Positions 58,943 to 64,000 of a stretch of 64,000 nt of DNA are shown here, piece by piece (the first letter of the stretch is position 1; every line of letters starts with the position of its first letter). Below the pieces are notes generated by a model. The model worked only from the letters and a program-made list of their open reading frames with translations. It made no database searches and was not told where the DNA came from. The stretch spans positions 62,001 to 126,000 of the forward strand of contig SZOW01000007.1 of the NCBI GenBank assembly GCA_030263395.1. The letters run 5' to 3'. This DNA comes from QUBU01 sp014337915 (lineage in GTDB: Bacteria; Pseudomonadota; Gammaproteobacteria; Steroidobacterales; GCA-2729495). Position numbers and translations under genes: made by a program.

Positions 58943-59953
58943 TCAGCCGAGGCGCGGGATGACGTGCTCGCCGATGAGCCGGATGGCATCGGCCGGGTCA
59001 TCGTGGAGCCGGAAGCAGAGCTCGTTCACGCCGGCATCGCGGAAGGCGGTGAGCTCCGCCAGGCGCGGGGCGATCTCGGCCGGCGTGCCGGTGAAGGTGA
59101 AGTTCGCCAGGCAGCTGTCGATGATCTGCGCGGGGATCCCCTCGATGACGCCGCTGCGATTGCGGTAGGCCTTGAACAGCGCGTCCTTGCGCTTCTCGAC
59201 GATGGCGATCTCCTCCGGAGTCAGGAAGGTCTCCAGGTACCAGCGATCCATCAGCCCGCGCAGCAGCAGCTCGCGCCGTGCCTCGCGCAGTGCCTCCTCG
59301 CGGTCCGGCTTGACGTGCCAGGCCCAGATGTTGCTGATGCGGTAGCCGGCGGCGGGCCGGCCCTTGTCGGCCAGTGCGTCACGGCTGCGCTTCACGGTCT
59401 CGACGATGCGACTGCGGGTCATGTCGCTGTACATGACGCCGTCGGCCGCCGGCACGGTCGCGTGCAGCATCTGCGGCTGGTTGGCGCCGGCGTAGACCAG
59501 CGGCGGCGTGCCGCTGCCGAAGGGCGGCTTGTAACCGTACACCTTGAACATCTCGCCCTGGTAGGTCAGCGGCTTGCCCGACACGCCACCGTGCACCAGC
59601 TCGATCGCCTCACGCACGCAGCGCACCCGCTTGGTGATCTGCAAGCCGAGGCGCGCCGGCCACTCGCCGCCGCCGCCGATGACCAGCCCCGCGCGCCCGC
59701 GGCTGTACTCCTGCAGCGTCAGCAGCGCACTCGCCATCTTCACCGGGTGCATCTCCCAGGGGCTGATGACGCAGACGCCGAGGCCGACGCTCTGCGTCGC
59801 CAGCGCCGCCGGCACCAGCGACATGAACGGATCGCGCCAGGACACGTAGTTCTGCAGCCACATCCTGCCGATGCCATGGCGTTCGCAGAGTTTCGCCAGC
59901 TCCACGAGCTGGTCGGGGGTCTGGTCGGGTTCCAGCAGGACGTCTACGCGCAT
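58943..59953 (-). CDS. LLM-class flavin- or F420-dependent oxidoreductase
   Basis: 336 residues of the luciferase-like monooxygenase TIM-barrel family. Characteristic pieces are LCERHGIGRMWLQNYVSWRDPF, GLGVCVISPWEMHPVKMASALLTL, GLVIGGGGEWPARLG and KVYGYKPPFGSGTPPLVYAGA. ATG 59953 is chosen because GGAG lies 8 nt upstream; ATG 59959 has only 2 nt. F420 synthesis genes are not in the window, so FMN is equally possible. The HIT gene follows at once. Confidence 0.9.
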   Translation of the reverse strand: MRVDVLLEPDQTPDQLVELAKLCERHGIGRMWLQNYVSWRDPFMSLVPAALATQSVGLGVCVISPWEMHPVKMASALLTLQEYSRGRAGLVIGGGGEWPARLGLQITKRVRCVREAIELVHGGVSGKPLTYQGEMFKVYGYKPPFGSGTPPLVYAGANQPQMLHATVPAADGVMYSDMTRSRIVETVKRSRDALADKGRPAAGYRISNIWAWHVKPDREEALREARRELLLRGLMDRWYLETFLTPEEIAIVEKRKDALFKAYRNRSGVIEGIPAQIIDSCLANFTFTGTPAEIAPRLAELTAFRDAGVNELCFRLHDDPADAIRLIGEHVIPRLG

Positions 59954-60035
59954 GGGCATGGCTCCGGGGCAGAAAATCAATATTCGAGTCTAGGTTGGAC
60001 CTGTACCACCAATCTTGACCTGGGACAGGCAGACA

Positions 60036-60182
60036 GGGGAGATCGGGGACAGTTTACTCAATTGGAAATCGGGGACAGTTTACTCAACTCGAAATCAGTG
60101 GCAGCGGATACACCTGCCTTGCGTGTCGAGTTGAGTAAACTGTCCCCGATTTCCAATTGAGTAAACTGTCCCCGATCTCCCC
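60036..60182. repeat. Perfect 57-bp inverted repeat made of GGGGACAGTTTACTCAA units
   Basis: 60036-60092 and 60126-60182 are exact reverse complements separated by 33 bp. Each arm contains two direct copies of ATCGGGGACAGTTTACTCAA, giving four in all. Such GGGGACAG motifs recur near RAYT-type elements in gammaproteobacteria, so a mobile or REP-like cassette is suspected. It lies 4 bp past the stop of the ABC permease gene, and would be a strong RNA hairpin. Confidence 0.9.
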
Positions 60183-60185
60183 GAT

Positions 60186-61421
60186 CTACTCGTGCTTGAG
60201 CGCGCGGATAGGGTCGAGGCGGGCGGCACGGATGGCGGGCCAGCTGGCGAAGACCAGGTTGAGCAGCAGGGCCATGGCGAGCGCCAGCAGGGCGTTACCG
60301 GTCTCGAAAATGAAGGGCAGCGCGGCCTGCTGCGCGGTGATGCGCGAGGCGATCCAGCCGAGCCCGAGGCCCAGGGTAGCGCCGATGCTGGCGAGCACCA
60401 TGGCCTCGAAGGCGAACTGGAAGAAGACGTCGGGTGCGGTGGCGCCGAGCGCGCGACGAGTGCCGATCTCGGTGGTGCGGTCGCGCACCGCGATCCAGGC
60501 GATGGCGAGCACGCCGAGGCCGGCGACCACCAGCCCCGAAAGGCCGATCCAGCGCACCAGGAAACCGAGCCGGTTGGCCGCCGCGAGCTGCGTCTGGATG
60601 AGCTCGACCTGGTTGCCCACCTTGAAATCCGCCGGCCGGAACTCCGAGATGCGGTGGCGCAGGCGCAGCAGCTCCTCGATCTGCGCCGCCGCGCCCGCCA
60701 TCTCCCCCGGGTTGCCGAGCTCGACCAGGATGGAGCTGTAGTGGTCGACGTTGAGCAGCCGGCGCATCGCCGTGCTGAGTGGTACATAGACCTGCTGGTC
60801 CTCGTTGGTGGCATCGATGCCCTGGCCGCGCTCGGCCAGCACGCCGGCCACCTCGAAGGGCACGCGGTTGATGAACAGGCGCTGGCCGAGCGGTGACTCG
60901 CCACCGAAAAGGTCGCGCGCCACACCGTGGCCGAGCAGCGCTATGCGCACCGAGCGCTTCACATCCTCCGCGCCGAAGTACTCGCCCGCCGCCAGCGGCC
61001 AGGACTTGATGCGGAAGAAATCCGGCTCCACGCCGAGTACCGGCGATACCTTGGAACTGAAGCCCGCCTTCAGCCGCAGGCTCGCGGCGATCACCGCCGA
61101 GGAACGCCGCAGGCCAGCGACCTCCCGCTGCAGCGCCTGGTAGTCACCTGCCTGCAGCGTGGTGACGATCTGCCCGGTGCGCGCCCGGCCGGCCACCGCC
61201 CGGCTCTGCTCGGCATTGATCACCAGGACGTTGGTGCCCAGCCGGCGGATCTTCTCCAGCACCAGGGCGCGCCCGCCGGAGGCGTAGTTGACCGAGGTGA
61301 CCGCACCGGCCACCCCGAGCGCCGCGCAGCAGATCACCAGCGCGGAGCGCAGGCGGAAGCGCCAGACCTGGCGCAGGCAGCCGGCCGCGAGATAGCGCCA
61401 GGTGACCCAGGAGACCTGCAC
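60186..61421 (-). CDS. MacB-type ABC transporter permease (second)
   Basis: 411 residues. An N-terminal helix (SALVICCAALGVAGAVTSV) is followed by a large periplasmic domain. Three C-terminal FtsX-like helices with RTTEIGTRRALGATAPDVFFQF mark the MacB/FtsX family. It ends in the typical ARLDPIRALKHE. GTG 61421 is 19 nt after the first permease. Two distinct permeases suggest a heterodimeric exporter. Confidence 0.92.
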   Translation of the reverse strand: MQVSWVTWRYLAAGCLRQVWRFRLRSALVICCAALGVAGAVTSVNYASGGRALVLEKIRRLGTNVLVINAEQSRAVAGRARTGQIVTTLQAGDYQALQREVAGLRRSSAVIAASLRLKAGFSSKVSPVLGVEPDFFRIKSWPLAAGEYFGAEDVKRSVRIALLGHGVARDLFGGESPLGQRLFINRVPFEVAGVLAERGQGIDATNEDQQVYVPLSTAMRRLLNVDHYSSILVELGNPGEMAGAAAQIEELLRLRHRISEFRPADFKVGNQVELIQTQLAAANRLGFLVRWIGLSGLVVAGLGVLAIAWIAVRDRTTEIGTRRALGATAPDVFFQFAFEAMVLASIGATLGLGLGWIASRITAQQAALPFIFETGNALLALAMALLLNLVFASWPAIRAARLDPIRALKHE

Positions 61422-61440
61422 GGCCCGGCGCCGGCGCAGT

Positions 61441-62664
61441 TCAGGAACGCAGCGCCTGGATCGGATCGACGTTCGCCGCCCGCCAGGCCGGCTGCAGGCC
61501 GAACAGCAGTCCCACCAGGATCGACATCAGCGCCGCCCCGCCGATGGCGCTCCAGAGGATGGCCGGCGGCAGCTTCGTCAGCGCAGCGGCCACCAGCGTG
61601 CCACCGAGGCCGAGCGCGATGCCGGCCAGGCCGCCGATGAACGACACCACCGCCGCCTCGGTGAGGAACTGCGCGAGGATGTCGCGCTGGCTGGCGCCCA
61701 CCGCGCGGCGCACGCCAATCTCGCGGCGTCGCTCGGACACCGAGATCAGCATCAGGCTCATGATCACCACGCCGCCGATCAGCGTGGCGATGGCCGCCAC
61801 GCCGAGCATGACCTTCGAGAGCGTCGAGCCGACGTCGGTGACGCGCGCCACCTGCGCCTTCGGGCTGGTCACCGTGAAGTCATCCTCCGCGGGGGGCACG
61901 ATGCCATGGCGCTCGCGCAGCAGCGCCGTGATGTCGGTGATGGCGCGGTCGGACTGCGTGGGATCGCGCAGCTGCACCATCATGCCGGTGTAGTAGTCGC
62001 GGTTGAACAGCCGCCGCGAGGCGGTCGCCACCGGGATCGCCAGCGTGAAGTCCATGCTGGCGCCGCCTGGTCCCATGCCCCGCGGCGCCAGCACGCCCTT
62101 CACCTGGAAGGGCACGTCGGCGATGCGGATCTGCCTGCCGATGGGATCCTCGGCCGGGAACAGCGCCTTGCGCAGGTCCTCGCCGATCACCGCCACCCGG
62201 GCCATGGCGTCGTTGTCCGCAGCGGTGATGCCCTCGCCGAGGGCGATCTCCTCGCCGCGTACCTCGGTCCAATTCGGGGAAATGCCCATGATGGACGGGC
62301 TGACGCTCCGGTCGCCGTACTTCACGTCGACATCGAAGGCAAACTGGGTGACAGCCACCTGCTTCACCAGCGCCACTTCCTTCGCGATCGCCTCGGCATC
62401 GCCCTGCTTGAGCACCGGCGGCGCGCTGGTGAGCGAGGGCATGCCGCGGGTGCTCGGCCCGCCGGGATTGACGATCACCACGTCGAAGGTGCCGAGCATG
62501 CGCTTGAAGCGGCGCATGGTCTCCTGCTTTGTGGCCTCGCCGACCGAGGCCAGTGCGGTGAGCGAGGCGACGCCGATCATGACGCCGAGCATCATCAGGA
62601 AGCTGCGCAGCCGGTTGCGGGACAGGGTGCGCAGTGCGAGGCCGATGGTCCTGCCGATGTTCAT
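61441..62664 (-). CDS. MacB-type ABC transporter permease (first)
   Basis: 407 residues. The N-terminus (RTLSRNRLRSFLMMLGVMIGVASL), the periplasmic MacB_PCD domain and the C-terminal RRREIGVRRAVGASQRDILAQFL with terminal ANVDPIQALRS match MacB permeases. It overlaps the ATPase gene by ATGA (62661-62664). It lacks a fused ATPase domain, so it depends on the separate ATPase upstream. Confidence 0.93.
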   Translation of the reverse strand: MNIGRTIGLALRTLSRNRLRSFLMMLGVMIGVASLTALASVGEATKQETMRRFKRMLGTFDVVIVNPGGPSTRGMPSLTSAPPVLKQGDAEAIAKEVALVKQVAVTQFAFDVDVKYGDRSVSPSIMGISPNWTEVRGEEIALGEGITAADNDAMARVAVIGEDLRKALFPAEDPIGRQIRIADVPFQVKGVLAPRGMGPGGASMDFTLAIPVATASRRLFNRDYYTGMMVQLRDPTQSDRAITDITALLRERHGIVPPAEDDFTVTSPKAQVARVTDVGSTLSKVMLGVAAIATLIGGVVIMSLMLISVSERRREIGVRRAVGASQRDILAQFLTEAAVVSFIGGLAGIALGLGGTLVAAALTKLPPAILWSAIGGAALMSILVGLLFGLQPAWRAANVDPIQALRS

Positions 62665-63389
62665 GCGCCCGCTCCCGAAGCGCTGGCGGCGGCCGCCGGC
62701 CCGCCGGTATCACGGCCCGGCTGTGGCCGGTCCGCTGCCACCAGCCCGTCGCGGATCAGGATCTCGCGATGGGCATAGGCCGCCACGCCCTCGTCATGGG
62801 TCACCAGCACGATGGTGCGTCCCTCGCGATGCAGCTCGGTGAGCAGCTTCATCACCGACTCGCCGGCCGCGGAATCCAGGTTGCCGGTCGGCTCGTCCGC
62901 GAGCAGCAGCGGCGGATCGTTCATCAGCGCCCGGGCTATGGCCACGCGCTGTTGCTCCCCGCCCGAGAGCTCGGTGACGTAATGCTCGGCGCGCCCGCCC
63001 AGGCCCACCTTGCCGAGGATGGCCAGGGCGCGCTCGCGGTCCACCGGCCCGCCGGTATAGAGGGCGGGGATTTCTACGTTCTCGGCCGCCGTGGTCCGCG
63101 GCAGCAGGTTGAAGGACTGGAACACGAAGCCGATCTTGCGGTTGCGGATATGCGAGCGGCGCTGGTCGGTGTAGCCGGAGACATCCTCGCCGTCGAGCCG
63201 GTAGCTGCCGGAGGTCGGCGTGTCCAGGCAGCCGAGGATGTTGAGCAGCGAGGACTTGCCCGAGCCCGAGGCACCACGGATGGTGACGAACTCACCCTTG
63301 CCGATGGTGAAGGAGACGTCCCTGAGCGCGGGCACCGGCGTGCCGTCGCCGCGGGTATAGGTCCTGGCCAGATGGCTGACTTCGATCAT
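62661..63389 (-). CDS. ABC transporter ATP-binding protein, LolD/MacB type
   Basis: 242 residues. Walker A is GASGSGKSSLLNI, the signature YVTELSGGEQQRVAIARAL, Walker B PPLLLADEPTGNLDS and the H-loop VTHDE. The C-terminal 25 residues are Pro/Ala/Gly-rich. It overlaps the adaptor gene upstream (63386-63389) and the first permease downstream, making one continuous exporter operon. MacA-MacB systems export peptides, siderophores or drugs; the substrate is unknown. Confidence 0.95.
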   Translation of the reverse strand: MIEVSHLARTYTRGDGTPVPALRDVSFTIGKGEFVTIRGASGSGKSSLLNILGCLDTPTSGSYRLDGEDVSGYTDQRRSHIRNRKIGFVFQSFNLLPRTTAAENVEIPALYTGGPVDRERALAILGKVGLGGRAEHYVTELSGGEQQRVAIARALMNDPPLLLADEPTGNLDSAAGESVMKLLTELHREGRTIVLVTHDEGVAAYAHREILIRDGLVAADRPQPGRDTGGPAAAASASGAGA

Positions 63390-64000
63390 GGGTTCCCTGC
63401 CTGGCCGGCGGCACCGGCGCGCGGTTGCGGGCTGAGGAGGATCTGGTCCGCGGGGCCGATGCCCTGGCGGATCTCGGTGAAACTCGCATCCTTCGTACCA
63501 ACGCTGACGGCCTTGCGGACCAGCCCGTCGTCCTGCTTCACCCAGACGTAGCGGTCCGAGCCCTCGCGCTGGACGGTGGCGTTGGGCAGCACCAGCGCCT
63601 CGCGCTCGGCGGTGCGGATGGAGACGTTCGCCGTCATGTCGGGCTTCAGCAGTTCCGCCGGCGAGTCGATGCGTATCATCACCTCGAAATTCACCACGCC
63701 CGAGATGATGCTGCCCCGGGGCGCGATGCGCGCGACCTGGCCGGTGAACTCCTGGCTCGGGTAGCTCTCCACCGTGAACGTCACCGGGTTGCCGATAGCG
63801 ACGTTGCCGATGTCGGTCTCGTCCACCATGGCGATGAGTTCCAGCGCACCGTCCTCGATCACGGTGGCGAAAGTCGGGGTGTTGAACGACGCCGCCACGG
63901 TCTCGCCCTCCTGGGTGGTGACCGAGGCCACGGTGCCGGTGATGGGCGAGCGGATCACCGCGTAGGACAGGTCGGTCTGCACCACTTCCATGTCGCGCCG
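63386..64000 (-). CDS. MacA-like periplasmic adaptor (partial, N-terminus outside window)
   Basis: The frame is open to the right edge; 204 residues of the C-terminal half are visible. The lipoyl second half (AVIRSPITGTVASVTTQEGETV), the beta-barrel domain (FTVESYPSQEFTGQVARI) and the membrane-proximal domain (LPNATVQREGSDRYVWVKQDDGLVRKAV) match MacA-type adaptors. Its start lies beyond 64000, so the internal Met near 63991 is not the start. It precedes and overlaps the ATPase gene. Confidence 0.93.
   Translation of the reverse strand, partial: RRDMEVVQTDLSYAVIRSPITGTVASVTTQEGETVAASFNTPTFATVIEDGALELIAMVDETDIGNVAIGNPVTFTVESYPSQEFTGQVARIAPRGSIISGVVNFEVMIRIDSPAELLKPDMTANVSIRTAEREALVLPNATVQREGSDRYVWVKQDDGLVRKAVSVGTKDASFTEIRQGIGPADQILLSPQPRAGAAGQAGNP

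Overview
The window is 64 kb of dense, GC-rich chromosomal DNA. Codon use, GlnB, LipA, IlvA, MsrPQ, DUF3187, a TonB-dependent receptor and RAYT/REP-type repeats all fit a free-living gammaproteobacterium, perhaps of the Nevskiales/Steroidobacterales type. That lineage is an inference from gene style, not a measured placement. Nearly all the sequence is coding. I see no tRNA, rRNA, CRISPR array, integrase or complete prophage.

Layout. 1-3962: RND efflux pump (partial), its periplasmic adaptor and a small membrane protein. 4000-9764: MsrA, a TPR/TonB-C protein, a zinc alcohol dehydrogenase, a DUF547 protein and the MsrPQ periplasmic repair system. 9795-12711: GlnB, DacB and a DUF3187 protein. 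12721-15066: a PAS-AAA+-HTH sigma-54 activator facing a sigma-54 promoter with three palindromic upstream sites, a 50-residue membrane peptide and a hairpin-rich transcript end. 15079-16137: a RAYT transposase between inverted REP-like repeats. 16141-21284: a PGPGW protein and a 2-oxoacid:acceptor oxidoreductase operon. 21486-29286: a nitrilase-like protein lacking its catalytic Cys and Lys, a patatin lipoprotein, RidA, a TonB-dependent receptor, dihydroorotase and prolyl aminopeptidase. 29388-38439: an M16 protease, an MFS transporter and a Gld-type ABC cluster. 38556-39133: a c-di-GMP-I riboswitch ahead of a small secreted protein. 39156-44419: Rieske oxygenase, threonine ammonia-lyase, MFS exporter and an exported methyltransferase-like lipoprotein. 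44513-52297: a long minus-strand series, lipA-sohB-M48-L,D-transpeptidase-rhomboid-tail sheath-like protein-two unknown helical proteins. 52688-59953: a 65-residue unknown, an OmpA-like protein, an alpha/beta hydrolase, a HAD hydrolase, a diguanylate cyclase, an exported unknown with DUF192, HIT and LLM proteins. 60186-64000: a MacAB-type ABC exporter, its adaptor cut by the window edge.

The strongest candidates for something undescribed are these. (1) Two dispersed hairpin elements (33383-33537 and 52367-52521) share a 93-bp core that is 96% identical, but each has its own perfectly paired, unrelated arms. (2) The sigma-54 unit at 14544-15066 encodes a tiny membrane peptide inside a strongly structured transcript. 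(3) A solitary contractile-tail sheath homologue is followed by two unrecognised genes, with no tube, baseplate or other phage gene nearby. The riboswitch-controlled exported protein and the diguanylate cyclase at 56012 suggest that c-di-GMP signalling operates here.

Cellular themes are envelope maintenance (DacB, L,D-transpeptidase, OmpA-like, rhomboid, M48, SohB, M16), efflux and export (RND, MacAB, MFS), repair of oxidised methionine (MsrA, MsrPQ) and low-potential carbon metabolism (Kor operon). Several convergent gene pairs are separated by fewer than 20 bases, with both stop codons inside a hairpin.
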